From Micromonospora sp. CCTCC AA 2012012 (lineage in GTDB: Bacteria > Actinomycetota > Actinomycetes > Mycobacteriales > Micromonosporaceae): DNA of 64,000 nucleotides. The stretch is from positions 4,464,001 to 4,528,000 of the forward strand of contig NZ_CP159342.1 of assembly GCF_040499845.1 (NCBI RefSeq), in the 5' to 3' direction. The position numbers and the translations under genes are program-made. Under the pieces are notes generated by a model, which worked only from the letters and a program-made list of their open reading frames with translations, was not told the DNA's origin and did no database searches. Of this stretch, positions 11,087 to 21,740 are shown piece by piece (the first letter of the stretch is position 1; every line of letters starts with the position of its first letter).

Positions 11087-11794
11087 TCAGGCCTCGGTCT
11101 TGGCCTCGGCGCTCTCCTCGCCACCGGCGGTGGCGGGCTCGCCGGCCTCGGCACCCTCGGCGCCCTCGGCGGTCTCCTCGCCGACACCGGCCTCGGCCTC
11201 CTCGTCGGCCGTCTCGACCTCGGGGAGGGTGGCCTCGAGCTGCTCGGCGGTCGGCGCGGCGGTGACCGACGCGACCGCGAGCTCCGGGTCGGCGGCCAGC
11301 TCGACGCCGGACGGCAGCTCCACGTCGGCGGCGGTGACCTGGGTGCCGGCCTCCATGCCCTCGATCGACGCCTCCAGGTGGTCCGGCACCTTGGTGGCGT
11401 CGGCGGTCACCGAGAGGGTGTCGTGGTCGTGCACGATCAGGGTGTCCTTGGCGGCGTCACCGGTCAGCTGCACCGGCACCTCGACCGTGACCTTCTCGCC
11501 ACGGCGGACCAGCAGCAGGTCGACGTGCTCGAAGCTGTCCTTGATCGGGTCACGCTGGATCGCCTTCGGCAGCGCCAGCACCTGGGTGCCGTCGCTCACC
11601 TCGATCGCGAAGAGCTGGTTGGCGCCACCCTTACGGATGGCGGCGGCGAACTCCCGCGCCGGGAGCGCGATGTGCTTCGGCTTCTCGCCGTGGCCGTACA
11701 GCACGGCGGGCACCTTGCCGGCCCGGCGGGTACGACGGGCACCACCCTTGCCGAACTCGGTACGGGGCTCGGCGCTGATCTTTACCTCGGACAC
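11087..11794 (-). CDS. rplY: 50S ribosomal protein L25 / general stress protein Ctc
   Basis: 235 residues, the long L25/CTC form. The L25 domain (about 1-95, with [24 protein letters not shown]) binds 5S rRNA, and the beta-rich TL5 C-terminal domain (about 100-190) follows. The last 45 or so residues are an acidic Ala/Glu tail of low complexity, common in actinomycetes. The GTG at 11,794 is preferred over a longer frame because AGGAG is placed seven bases upstream and the family N-terminus begins here. Confidence 0.95.
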   Translation of the reverse strand: MSEVKISAEPRTEFGKGGARRTRRAGKVPAVLYGHGEKPKHIALPAREFAAAIRKGGANQLFAIEVSDGTQVLALPKAIQRDPIKDSFEHVDLLLVRRGEKVTVEVPVQLTGDAAKDTLIVHDHDTLSVTADATKVPDHLEASIEGMEAGTQVTAADVELPSGVELAADPELAVASVTAAPTAEQLEATLPEVETADEEAEAGVGEETAEGAEGAEAGEPATAGGEESAEAKTEA

Positions 11795-12013
11795 GGGGAA
11801 ACTCCTGATGCTTTTCGCTGCGGCGGCTTGTCGACTGGCGGTGCTGGGGCGAGGGGCTCGCTGGGGCTCAAGCGTCATGAACGACTGCCCGGAGCACCGC
11901 GTCGATCACGGTGCCCCGTGCGGTGCTTTTCAGCGGCCCGCCGGGCACCCTCGCCGTGGCAACCGCACCAGTCTACCCGAGGGAATTCCGAGCTTTCCGG
12001 CAGTCCCCTTATC

Positions 12014-12049
12014 ACCGTCCCCGCCGGCCCGCAGGCCGACGGGGACGGT
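12014..12049 (-). terminator. Terminator hairpin after prs
   Basis: A 10-bp outer stem (12,014-12,023 with 12,040-12,049) and a 5-bp inner stem (12,025-12,029 with 12,034-12,038) form a near-perfect hairpin just past the prs stop. The 11,795-12,069 gap otherwise holds the rplY promoter region; I see no gene in it. Confidence 0.85.
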
Positions 12050-12069
12050 GCCGCGCACGGCGCGGAAGG

Positions 12070-13050
12070 TCAGCTCAGGCCACCGAAGAGCGTGGTCACC
12101 GACCCGTCGTCGAAGACCTCGCGGATGGCCCGGGCGAGCAGCGGCGCGATCGACAGCACGGTGAGCTTGTCGAGCTGCTTCTCGGGCGGCAGCGGCAGCG
12201 TGTTGGTCACCACGACCTCGCTGATCGGGCTGTTCTTCAACCGCTCGGTCGCCGGGTCCGACAGCAGCGCGTGGGTCGACGCCACCACGATCTCCGCCGC
12301 GCCCGACTCCTTGAGGATGTCGGCGGCCTTGGTGATCGTGCCACCGGTGTCGATCATGTCGTCGACGATCAGGCAGACCCGACCCTCGACCTCACCCACC
12401 ACGCGGTTCGCCACCACCTGGTTCGGCTTCATCGGGTCCCGGGTCTTGTGGATGAACGCCAGCGGGCAGCCACCCATCCGGTCCGTCCACCGCTCCGCCA
12501 CCCGCACTCGGCCCGAGTCCGGCGCGACCACGGTCATCGGCCGGCCCGCGTACCGGCGCTCCACGTACTCGGCCAGCACGTCCATCGCGAAGAGGTGGTC
12601 CACCGGGCCGTCGAAGAAGCCCTGGATCTGCGCGGTGTGCAGGTCCACCGTGAGGATCCGGTTCGCGCCCGCGGTCTTCAGCAGGTCGGCCACCAGCCGG
12701 GCCGAGATCGGCTCCCGGCCGCGGTGCTTCTTGTCCTGCCGGGCGTACGGGTAGAACGGCAGCACCACGGTGATCCGCTTGGCGGAACCCCGCTTCAGCG
12801 CGTCGATCATGATCAGGGTCTCCATGACCCAGGTGTTGACCCCGTGCGTCACGGACTGCACCACGAAGGCGTCCGAACCACGCACCGAATCCTTGAACCG
12901 TACGAAGATCTCGCCGTTGGCGAACTCGTACGCGTCGGCCGGCGTCGGTGCCACGCCGAGCACCTCACCGATCTCCTTGGCCAGCTCCGGAAAGCCACGT
13001 CCGGAGAAGAGCATCAGGCTCTTGCGGTTTTCGGCGACGATGCTGCCCAT
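12070..13050 (-). CDS. prs: Ribose-phosphate pyrophosphokinase
   Basis: 326 residues. It makes PRPP from ribose-5-phosphate and ATP for nucleotide, His and Trp synthesis. The ATP-binding region (FYPYARQDKKHRGREPISA, near residue 100), the metal-binding TVDLHTAQIQGFFD near 134 and the PRPP-binding loop VDDMIDTGGT near 226 are all present. It follows glmU with a 53-bp gap, the same order as in mycobacteria and many actinomycetes. No frameshift or lost motif is seen. Confidence 0.97.
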   Translation of the reverse strand: MGSIVAENRKSLMLFSGRGFPELAKEIGEVLGVAPTPADAYEFANGEIFVRFKDSVRGSDAFVVQSVTHGVNTWVMETLIMIDALKRGSAKRITVVLPFYPYARQDKKHRGREPISARLVADLLKTAGANRILTVDLHTAQIQGFFDGPVDHLFAMDVLAEYVERRYAGRPMTVVAPDSGRVRVAERWTDRMGGCPLAFIHKTRDPMKPNQVVANRVVGEVEGRVCLIVDDMIDTGGTITKAADILKESGAAEIVVASTHALLSDPATERLKNSPISEVVVTNTLPLPPEKQLDKLTVLSIAPLLARAIREVFDDGSVTTLFGGLS

Positions 13051-13103
13051 GGGCCCGTCTGCTCCCGTTGGTCGGTGGTTCCCGGCGGCGGTGGAGCCGG
13101 GGA

Positions 13104-14639
13104 CTATTCGGTTGCAGTATCCCCCGCGCCCGACGGTCCACCCACGCTCCGGCCACCCTCGTGGATTCGCTCACCTTCCCTTGCGGCGGCGGCCCCGCCC
13201 GACGCATCCTCCGCCGCCTGCCGGGCCCGCTCGGCGGCGGCCGCGGAAACCGTCCCCGGACGCTTACGCGCCACCCAGCCGTCGATGTTGCGCTGCGGCG
13301 CCCGGGTCACCCCCAGCGCGCCCGGCGGCACGTCCTGCGCGATCGCGCTGCCCGCCGCGACGTAGGCACCGTCGCCCACCTCGACCGGTGCGATGAGGCT
13401 GGTGTCGCAGCCGACGAACGCCCCCTCACCGACCACGGTGCGGTGCTTGTTCACCCCGTCGTAGTTCACGAAGATCGTCGCCGCGCCGATGTTCGCCTTC
13501 GCCCCGATCGTCGCGTCACCCACGTACGTCAGGTGCGGCACCTTCGCGCCCGCACCCAGCTCCGAGTTCTTCACCTCGACGAACGTGCCGACCTTCGACT
13601 TCTCGGCCAGCCGCGCCGCCGGCCGCAGGTACGCGTACGGGCCGACGCTGGCGCCCGCGCCCACCTCGGCGCTCACCGCGTGGCTGCGCAGCACCGTCGC
13701 GCCCGCGCCCACCGTCGTGTCGATCAACGTCACGTCCGGCCCGACCACCGCGCCGGCCCCGACCACGCTCGCACCCCGCAGCTGGGTGTTCTGGTCGACC
13801 ACCGCATCCCGCTCGACGGTCACCGTCACGTCGATCCAGGTGGTGTGCGGGTCGAGGATGCTCACCCCGCTGCGCATCCAACCGGCGTTGACCCGGTCGC
13901 GCAGCAGCCCGCGCAGCGCCGCCAGCTCGACCCGGTCGTTGCAGCCCAGCGTCTCGACGTGGTCCGCGGCGACGTGCACGGCCACCGGCTCGCCGGCGTC
14001 GCGGAGCAGGCCGAAGACGTCGGTGAGGTATTCCTCGCCCTGGTCGTTGTCGGTGGAGAGCTTGCCCAGCCCGTCGCGCAGCCGCGCCACGTCGAACGCG
14101 TAGATGCCCGCGTTGATCTCCCGCAGCGCCCGCTGCTCCGGCGTCGCGTCCCGCTCCTCGACGATCTGCGCCAGCCGACCGTCGGCGTCCCGCACGATCC
14201 GGCCCAGGCCGGTCGGGTCCGGCACCTCGGCGGCCAGCACGGTGGCCGCAGCGCCCGCGCCCTCGTGCGCCTCGACCAGCGCGGCGACGGTCTCCGCACG
14301 CAGCAGCGGCACATCCCCGTTGATCACGACGACGGTGCCGGTGGCGTCCGGCACGGCCTCCAACGCGATCCGGACCGCGTGCCCGGTGCCGAGCTGCTGG
14401 GCCTGGAGCACCGGCGTCGCCTCCGGGGCGACCTCGGCCAGGTGGGCCCGGACCTGGTCGGCACCGTGCCCGACGACGACCACGGTGCGGTCCGCACGCA
14501 GCGGCGCGGCGGCGGCCAGCACGTGACCGACGAGGGTACGACCGAGCAGCGGGTGCAGCACCTTGGGCAGGGCCGACTTCATCCGCTTGCCCTCACCGGC
14601 GGCGAGCACGACAACGGTGCGGAGGTGGGGCTGGGGCAC
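13104..14639 (-). CDS. glmU: Bifunctional GlmU: N-acetylglucosamine-1-phosphate uridyltransferase / glucosamine-1-phosphate acetyltransferase
   Basis: 511 residues. The N-terminal pyrophosphorylase domain opens with LAAGEGKRMKSALPKVLH. The C-terminal half is a left-handed beta-helix of hexapeptide repeats (about 255-460) with acetyltransferase residues in VEVKNSELG and NYDGVNKHRT. It makes UDP-GlcNAc for peptidoglycan. The tail past residue 465 is a low-complexity Ala/Gly/Glu extension. The GTG at 14,639 has GGGAG upstream; the frame extends further but would run through the tRNA gene. It lies between tRNA-Gln and prs. Confidence 0.96.
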   Translation of the reverse strand: MPQPHLRTVVVLAAGEGKRMKSALPKVLHPLLGRTLVGHVLAAAAPLRADRTVVVVGHGADQVRAHLAEVAPEATPVLQAQQLGTGHAVRIALEAVPDATGTVVVINGDVPLLRAETVAALVEAHEGAGAAATVLAAEVPDPTGLGRIVRDADGRLAQIVEERDATPEQRALREINAGIYAFDVARLRDGLGKLSTDNDQGEEYLTDVFGLLRDAGEPVAVHVAADHVETLGCNDRVELAALRGLLRDRVNAGWMRSGVSILDPHTTWIDVTVTVERDAVVDQNTQLRGASVVGAGAVVGPDVTLIDTTVGAGATVLRSHAVSAEVGAGASVGPYAYLRPAARLAEKSKVGTFVEVKNSELGAGAKVPHLTYVGDATIGAKANIGAATIFVNYDGVNKHRTVVGEGAFVGCDTSLIAPVEVGDGAYVAAGSAIAQDVPPGALGVTRAPQRNIDGWVARKRPGTVSAAAAERARQAAEDASGGAAAAREGERIHEGGRSVGGPSGAGDTATE

Positions 14640-14741
14640 GACGTGGCTCCCGTCGGTACGGCGACAGTCTCGCGGCCATGCTAACCAGCTCAACAGGCAG
14701 GCCGCTGAATACCCCGACATGGACGCCCGCACCGGAAACTG

Positions 14742-14813
14742 CTCGGCCGCCAGGGTTCGAACCTGAAACACGGGTACCAAAGACCCGGGTGTTGCCAATT
14801 ACACCACGGCCGA
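14742..14813 (-). tRNA. tRNA-Gln (anticodon TTG)
   Basis: A 72-nt cloverleaf fits by eye. The acceptor stem TCGGCCG/CGGCCGA is perfect, the anticodon stem CGGGT/ACCCG holds loop CTTTGGT with anticodon TTG, and the T-arm holds loop TTCGAAC. The discriminator base is G and no CCA is encoded. It sits just upstream of glmU, a position seen for tRNA-Gln in other actinobacteria. Confidence 0.93.
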
Positions 14814-14859
14814 CTGCAACGCCCGCCAGCTTAGCGCCTGTCGAAGCCTGCCACGAGAT

Positions 14860-15702
14860 TCACTCCGGGACGCCCGTCGCCTTGCTCAGGCCGTCCATCA
14901 CCCCCTCGATCCACAGATACAGCGCTCGGGCCCTGGGAACCCGTACCACCAGGCATCCCCGGTAGTCGTCCCCGGTGTTGAGTCGCGTCGTCCGCGGATT
15001 GTGTCGCTTGAGCGTCGGGCTCTGCAGGGTCTCCACGCCGATCCCCAACTGCTCCGCCCACCATCGCCCGGCCGCCTCGGCGTCGGCGTTCTCGTGGATG
15101 CTCACCCGGTACCGGAGCTCCTGCCGGGAACGCCCGTTCGCCTCGACGAACCGGACGAACAGCTCCACCAACCGGATGTCGCTGTTGGTGAAGACGAGGT
15201 CGTACCGCCGGTTCTCCGGCTTGCTCTTGGTGCCCTCGCACCAGTAGAGCGCCGCACCGATCAGGAGGATCTCGCGCGGGCCGGCGCAGCCAGCCCAGAC
15301 GGCGGCTCGCCGACGCGCCTCCGACTCCGCCGACAGACGCTGTTCCCGCCGTTCGTCGACCTTGATCCTGCGCAGCGCGGCCGCCTCGGCCCGGCGTTTC
15401 CGCACCCGTTCCGATGCCGGATCGAGCGGCAGGTGCTTCACCCACTGGTAGGCCGTCGATCTGCTCACGCCCAGCCGCTCCGCGATGTCGGTGACCGACC
15501 AACCTTCGGCGCGGAGTGCCACCGCCTCGGCACGTGACCCGTCCTTGGCGTTGGGGCGACGGGTCCACTCCGGCGCCGGAACCCCTTTCAGCAGACCCTG
15601 GAGGCGATTTCGCCCGAGGCCGGTCCGAGCCTGGATGTCGCGGACGGAGAGCTGCTCCACGACGCGCAGGCGGCGCACCTCGGCGGCGAGGGGATCGGTC
15701 AT
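14860..15702 (-). CDS. Two-HTH protein with a LAGLIDADG-like C-terminal domain
   Basis: 280 residues. Two helix-turn-helix regions are seen: about 14-40 (LSVRDIQARTGLGRNRLQGLL) and about 65-90 (WSVTDIAERLGVSRSTAYQWV). A basic linker follows. From about 147 the sequence LIGAALYWCEGTK, then FTNSDIRLVELFVRF and YRVSIHENAD, looks like a LAGLIDADG-type DNA-binding fold with the acidic position kept as Glu. Such proteins may be regulators derived from homing endonucleases, as WhiA is. It stands 46 bp upstream of tRNA-Gln on the same strand. I do not know its target; a degenerate endonuclease or a regulator are both possible. Confidence 0.7.
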   Translation of the reverse strand: MTDPLAAEVRRLRVVEQLSVRDIQARTGLGRNRLQGLLKGVPAPEWTRRPNAKDGSRAEAVALRAEGWSVTDIAERLGVSRSTAYQWVKHLPLDPASERVRKRRAEAAALRRIKVDERREQRLSAESEARRRAAVWAGCAGPREILLIGAALYWCEGTKSKPENRRYDLVFTNSDIRLVELFVRFVEANGRSRQELRYRVSIHENADAEAAGRWWAEQLGIGVETLQSPTLKRHNPRTTRLNTGDDYRGCLVVRVPRARALYLWIEGVMDGLSKATGVPE

Positions 15703-15959
15703 GCCCGCACATTAGGACACGTGTACGACAACCGGCCGGCCCGAGCCGGAGGGGTTCGCGGCCGGACCGGTGAGGCCGGTCGTCCGGCGGTAAAGCGGTC
15801 GGTGGGTGCGGCGGCGGCCTGGCAGGATGGCCGGGTGATCCAGCTTCAGCGGCGCCGGCCGGCCGGTCGCCCGGGGCGTGGCCCCGCCGCCGGCAGGGCC
15901 GCGACGTGAGCACCCCCATTCCACGGCAGGGCGTCACCGCGCGCCGGCGAGGTGACGAG

Positions 15960-16643
15960 ATGACCGAGGTTCCCCGCAACGACGCCAGCGCCCGCAGGCG
16001 GGCGGTCCCGGCGGCGAAGCCCTCCTCCCGGGTACGCATGTCCGCGGCGCAGCGACGTGAGCAGCTCATCTCGATCGCCCGGCAGATCTTCGCCGAACGT
16101 GGCTTCGACGCCACCTCGATAGAGGAGGTGGCGTCGCGGGCGAAGGTCTCCAAGCCGGTGGTCTACGAGCACTTCGGCGGCAAGGAGGGCCTGTACGCGG
16201 TGGTGGTGGACCGGGAGGTCCGTTCGCTGCTGGACCGGATCACCACCGCGTTGACCGCCGGGCATCCCCGGGAGCTGCTGGAGCAGGCGGCGATGACCCT
16301 GCTGACGTACATCGAGGAGGAGACCAGCGGGTTCCGGGTGCTGGTCCGGGAGTCGCCGCTGATGTCGGCGACGGGGAACTTCAGCAGCGTGATGAACGAC
16401 GTCGCGCACCAGGTCGAACACATCCTGGGTGCGGAGTTCTCCAGCCGGGGCTACGACCCGAAGCTGGCGGAGCTCTATTCGCAGGCGCTGGTGGGCATGG
16501 TGGCGTTGACCGGCCGCTGGTGGCTGGAGGTACGCAAGCCGCGCAAGGAGACGGTCGCCGCGCACCTGGTGAACCTGGCCTGGAACGGGTTGTCGCACCT
16601 GGAGGCCAAGCCGGGGCTGATCACCGGCCGCAAGTCGGGCTGA
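15960..16643 (+). CDS. TetR-family transcriptional regulator
   Basis: 227 residues. The N-terminal TetR HTH is at about 30-76 (REQLISIARQIFAERGFDATSIEEVA, then VSKPVVYEHFGGKEGLY). The C-terminal ligand domain has no clear specificity clue. The ATG at 15,960 has GAGGTGA nine bases before it; an upstream ATG at 15,906 would add 18 residues. It faces away from the HTH/LAGLIDADG gene and converges with the DUF4383 genes. The 257-bp gap before it (15,703-15,959) should hold promoters for both divergent genes; I see no other element there. Confidence 0.9.
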   Translation: MTEVPRNDASARRRAVPAAKPSSRVRMSAAQRREQLISIARQIFAERGFDATSIEEVASRAKVSKPVVYEHFGGKEGLYAVVVDREVRSLLDRITTALTAGHPRELLEQAAMTLLTYIEEETSGFRVLVRESPLMSATGNFSSVMNDVAHQVEHILGAEFSSRGYDPKLAELYSQALVGMVALTGRWWLEVRKPRKETVAAHLVNLAWNGLSHLEAKPGLITGRKSG

Positions 16644-16649
16644 CCGGGC

Positions 16650-17126
16650 TCAGTGGCTGGGCACCCCGGAGACAGGGTGCTCGCGCCGGCGGCGTTCCTC
16701 GGCGGCGTGCTCGTCGGTGCCGACCTTGTCGTACAGGCCGGTGGCCAGCAGGATCAGCCCGAACGCCAGGGAGACGAGCACGGTCGACATGGAGAAGTTG
16801 AGGAAGTTCGCCGGGGTCTGCAGGACGGCCATCATCAGGATCCCGGTGACCAGGAAGACCACTCCGGCGGTCAGGTTCATGTAGTGGCCGAGGTTGCCGC
16901 GCCGGGACGCGCCGACCATCAGCACGATGCCGAAGACCACGGACACCAGCGAGAAGGCCAGGTTGGTGCGGAGCCCGAGGGCCCAGTTGCTCCCCCGGTC
17001 GAAGAGCCCGTCGCCCCAGGTCTCGAAGACCCCGTAGACCCCGAAGATCAGGATGTAGAGGCCGACGAGCCCGGCGAGGACCCGGTAGAGCGGCCGCGCG
17101 GGGTGGTTCACCGGAAAGTGCGGCAT
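16650..17126 (-). CDS. DUF4383 membrane protein (copy 1)
   Basis: 158 residues with four predicted membrane segments after a short N-terminal stretch containing NHPARPLYRVLAGLVGLYILIFGVYG. This motif is shared with the next gene upstream, which is clearly a paralogue. DUF4383 proteins are actinobacterial membrane proteins of unknown function. The C-terminus is charged (DEHAAEERRRREH) and probably cytosolic. The ATG at 17,126 matches the start of the paralogue. Confidence 0.85.
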   Translation of the reverse strand: MPHFPVNHPARPLYRVLAGLVGLYILIFGVYGVFETWGDGLFDRGSNWALGLRTNLAFSLVSVVFGIVLMVGASRRGNLGHYMNLTAGVVFLVTGILMMAVLQTPANFLNFSMSTVLVSLAFGLILLATGLYDKVGTDEHAAEERRRREHPVSGVPSH

Positions 17127-17202
17127 GAGTTCCTCCAGCCGAGTGACCGATTTCGCCACATTGTCACTTGGCTGCGCGGACCCTGTCCCGGAAAACGCCG
17201 AA

Positions 17203-17223
17203 GGCCCGGCACCAGGCCGGGCC
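17203..17223 (-). terminator. Hairpin between the two DUF4383 genes
   Basis: An 8-bp perfect stem (17,203-17,210 with 17,216-17,223) and a 5-nt loop lie past the stop of the upstream DUF4383 gene, so the two paralogues are probably transcribed separately. Confidence 0.7.
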
Positions 17224-17240
17224 CCTGCGACGGAACGGAG

Positions 17241-17696
17241 TCAGAGCACCAGGCGGGCCTTCTGCCAGGCCTCCTTCTCCTCCTCGCTGCCGACCTTGCC
17301 GTACATGCCGACCATCAGCAGGACGAGGGCGAGCACCAGCACCACGATCACGGTGATGATGGAGAAGTTGAAGATGTTGGCGTCGGTGCGGATGAAGGCC
17401 AGCTCGGCGAGGCCGAGGACGATCAGCGCGTACGCCAGCCACTGGTTGATGGCCACGTCGAGGTTACGGCCGATGACGGTGCCGGCGAGGATCGCCGCCC
17501 CGAGCACGATGGTCAGGAGCGAGAATCCGAGGTTGGTGCCCTGGCCGAGGACCTTGGTGCCGTCCTGGGCGAGCACGTCGTCGCCGGCGCTGGCGATGAT
17601 GCCGAGCACGCCGAAGACCACGAAGTACAGACCAACGAGCCCGCCGATCGCCCGGTAGATCGGCCGCGCGGGGTGGTTGACGGGGGTGTGGGCCAT
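17241..17696 (-). CDS. DUF4383 membrane protein (copy 2)
   Basis: 151 residues with four predicted membrane helices, paralogous to the gene at 16,650-17,126 (shared opening NHPARP and overall layout). The ATG at 17,696 has TTGGAG nine bases upstream. The tail SEEEKEAWQKARLVL is charged. Function is unknown. A tandem duplication is the simplest origin. Confidence 0.85.
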   Translation of the reverse strand: MAHTPVNHPARPIYRAIGGLVGLYFVVFGVLGIIASAGDDVLAQDGTKVLGQGTNLGFSLLTIVLGAAILAGTVIGRNLDVAINQWLAYALIVLGLAELAFIRTDANIFNFSIITVIVVLVLALVLLMVGMYGKVGSEEEKEAWQKARLVL

Positions 17697-17788
17697 GTCT
17701 GTGTCTCCAAGACCGTTCGGGTGAGGGGTCGACAGCGATTGTCCCGCACGCCGGGCTGTGACGCCGCACACCCCCCACCCGTGGCGGG

Positions 17789-19591
<1,803 letters not shown>

Positions 19592-19723
19592 GACCTCACC
19601 CACCTCCATGATCAAGGCGTCCCGCGGGTGCCGGCCGGCACGTGGGACGCCTGCCCCAAGGGTACGCGGAGCCCTCGCCCCCTCCCCGCCGCGCTTCCCG
19701 ACCCCCGCTTGATCGACTCCACA

Positions 19724-19772
19724 TCGCCGACATGGGCTGGTCCCGGCGACCCGAACCCCGCCACGTCGGCGA
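19724..19772 (-). terminator. Long inverted repeat after ispE
   Basis: A 12-bp stem with one G-U pair (19,724-19,735 with 19,761-19,772) and a 25-nt loop stands in the gap between ispE and the ABC-F gene. It could terminate ispE or be a dispersed intergenic repeat. Nothing else is seen in 19,592-19,816. Confidence 0.45.
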
Positions 19773-19816
19773 CACGGGGTCGAGCCGGCCGGCTCGCGCC
19801 GGGCGGCGGCCGTGGG

Positions 19817-20773
19817 TCAGATGATGCGGGCGCCGGCCACCGGGCCGTGGGCCACGCGGGCCTCGCGGCAGACGTCGGCGGATTCCAGGTCGGCGGCGAT
19901 GCGGGTGGCGTGCGACTCGTCGGTGGCGAGGAAGACGCAGGTCGGGCCGGAGCCGGAGACCAGACCGGCGAGCGCGCCGGCCGCCTCGCCGGCCTTCAGG
20001 GTCGCCGCCAGCGACGGGCGCATGGCCAGCGCGGCGGCCTGGAGGTCGTTGCCGAGCGCGGCGGCGAGCACCTGCGGGTCGCGTTGGCGCAGCGCGGCGA
20101 GCAGCGCGTCGGTGCTGCCCAGCGGCTCACCGGCGGTGCCGGCGTCGCGCAGCCGGTCGAGTTCGCGGTAGGCGGCGGGGGTGGAGAGACCGCCGTCGGC
20201 GACCGCCACCACCCAGTGCCAGGAGGTCGGGCGGGCCAGCACCGGGCTGACCGCCTCGCCCCGGCCGGTGCCCAGCGCGGTGCCGCCGTGGATCAGGAAC
20301 GGCACGTCGGAGCCGAGGTCGGCGGCGATGCCGGCCAGCTCGTCGCGGGACAGCCCGGTGCCCCAGAGGGCGTCGCAGGCGACCAGGGCGGCGGCCGCGT
20401 CGGCGCTGCCCCCGGCCAGCCCACCGGCGAGCGGGATCTGCTTGCGCAGGTGGAGCCGGGCGTGCGGCAGGACGCCCGCGTACCCGGCGAGGGCGTGGGC
20501 GGCCCGGATCACCAGGTTGGTGTCGTCCAGGGCCAGCTCGCCGGCACCCTCCCCCTCCATGGTCAGGGTGAGGGTGTCGCCCCGCCGCGCGGTCAGCTCG
20601 TCGTGGATCGAGATCGCGTGGTAGACGGTGTTCAGCTCGTGGTAGCCGTCACGGCGCAGCGGGCCCACCCCGAGGTGCAGGTTGACCTTGGCGGGCACCC
20701 GTACCCGGACCGGCCCGCTGGCACCTCGCCGCCGCTGCTCGTCCTCGTCGTCCGGTCGCCAGGCCTCGGTCAC
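19817..20773 (-). CDS. ispE: 4-diphosphocytidyl-2-C-methyl-D-erythritol kinase
   Basis: 318 residues of the GHMP kinase family. It performs the ATP-dependent 2-phosphorylation step of the MEP isoprenoid pathway. The substrate motif PAKVNLHLGVGPLRRDGYHEL is near residue 27, the GHMP ATP-binding motif PLAGGLAGGSADAAA near 116, and the third motif GLVSGSGPTCVF near 285. The GTG start adds a short charged leader before the conserved part. It follows rsmA by about 85 bp on the same strand. Confidence 0.95.
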   Translation of the reverse strand: MTEAWRPDDEDEQRRRGASGPVRVRVPAKVNLHLGVGPLRRDGYHELNTVYHAISIHDELTARRGDTLTLTMEGEGAGELALDDTNLVIRAAHALAGYAGVLPHARLHLRKQIPLAGGLAGGSADAAAALVACDALWGTGLSRDELAGIAADLGSDVPFLIHGGTALGTGRGEAVSPVLARPTSWHWVVAVADGGLSTPAAYRELDRLRDAGTAGEPLGSTDALLAALRQRDPQVLAAALGNDLQAAALAMRPSLAATLKAGEAAGALAGLVSGSGPTCVFLATDESHATRIAADLESADVCREARVAHGPVAGARII

Positions 20774-20857
20774 GGGGCGAGGTCCCGCCGGCGCAGGCGG
20801 ATGTCGAACGGCTTCTCCACGGTCAGCTCCTCGGCGGCGTCGGACAACGGCGCCAGC

Positions 20858-21727
20858 CTACTGGGCGGTCGGCGCGGCGGTCGGGGCCGACGCGGCGATG
20901 GCGGCGAACTGCTCGACGGTGAGCGACTCGCCGCGGGCGCCGGGGTCGACACCGGCGGCGGTGAGCGCGGCGGCGGCCCGGTCGGCGCCACCGGCCCAGC
21001 CGGCCAGCGCCGCGCGCAGGGTCTTGCGACGCTGCGCGAAGGCCGCGTCCACCACCGCGAAGACCCGCTCCCGGGGTACGTCGGCGACGGGCGGCTCGCG
21101 GCGGGTGAAGGCGACCAGGCCGGAGTCGACGTTCGGCACGGGCCAGAACACGTTCGGCGGGACCTTGCCGGCGGCCCGGGCGCGGGCGTACCAGGCGAGC
21201 TTCACCGACGGGATGCCGTACACCTTGGAGCCGGGACCGGCGACGAGCCGGTCGGCGACCTCCTTCTGCACCATCACCAGGCCGTGCCGCAGGGTGGGCA
21301 GCTCGGCGAGCAGGTGCAGCACCACCGGCACGGCGACGTTGTAGGGCAGGTTGGCCACCAGCGCGGTCGGCGCGGGGTCGGCCAGGTCGGCGGCGGTGAC
21401 CCGCAGCGCGTCGGCCCGGTGCACCCGGAGCCGGGCGGCGTCCGGGCCGGCGAAGCGGGCGGCGGTCTCCGGCAGCGCGCCGGCCAGCGTCGGGTCGATC
21501 TCCACGGCGTGCACGTGCGCGGCGACCGGCAGCAGGCCCAGGGTGAGCGAGCCGAGGCCGGGGCCGACCTCCAGCGCCACGTCGTCCGGCGTCAGGCCGG
21601 CGGCGGTGACGATCCGGCGGACCGTGTTCGGGTCGTGCACGAAGTTCTGGCCGAGCTTCTTGGTCGGCGCGACGCCGAGGCGCGCGGCGAGTTCCCGGAT
21701 CTCCGCCGGGCCGAGGAGACCGGTCAC
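20858..21727 (-). CDS. rsmA: 16S rRNA (A1518/A1519-N6)-dimethyltransferase
   Basis: 289 residues. KsgA/RsmA dimethylates two adenines of helix 45 in 16S rRNA late in 30S assembly. The opening [17 protein letters not shown] and the SAM motif [16 protein letters not shown] are diagnostic, and the catalytic motif is [12 protein letters not shown] at 21,727 is preferred because AAAGG lies nine bases upstream; ATG at 21,736 is the alternative. The tatD stop is only about 13 bases upstream, with no rpf gene between. Confidence 0.95.
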   Translation of the reverse strand: MTGLLGPAEIRELAARLGVAPTKKLGQNFVHDPNTVRRIVTAAGLTPDDVALEVGPGLGSLTLGLLPVAAHVHAVEIDPTLAGALPETAARFAGPDAARLRVHRADALRVTAADLADPAPTALVANLPYNVAVPVVLHLLAELPTLRHGLVMVQKEVADRLVAGPGSKVYGIPSVKLAWYARARAAGKVPPNVFWPVPNVDSGLVAFTRREPPVADVPRERVFAVVDAAFAQRRKTLRAALAGWAGGADRAAAALTAAGVDPGARGESLTVEQFAAIAASAPTAAPTAQ

Positions 21728-21740
21728 GCCGGGCATCCTT

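Noticed and set aside
9477..12164. 895-residue rightward open frame
   Set aside because: It covers cysQ, pth and rplY in antisense and has no family features; long shadow frames are expected in such GC-rich DNA.
14742..15702. Integrated element at tRNA-Gln
   Set aside because: No integrase and no direct repeat of the tRNA 3' end are visible nearby.
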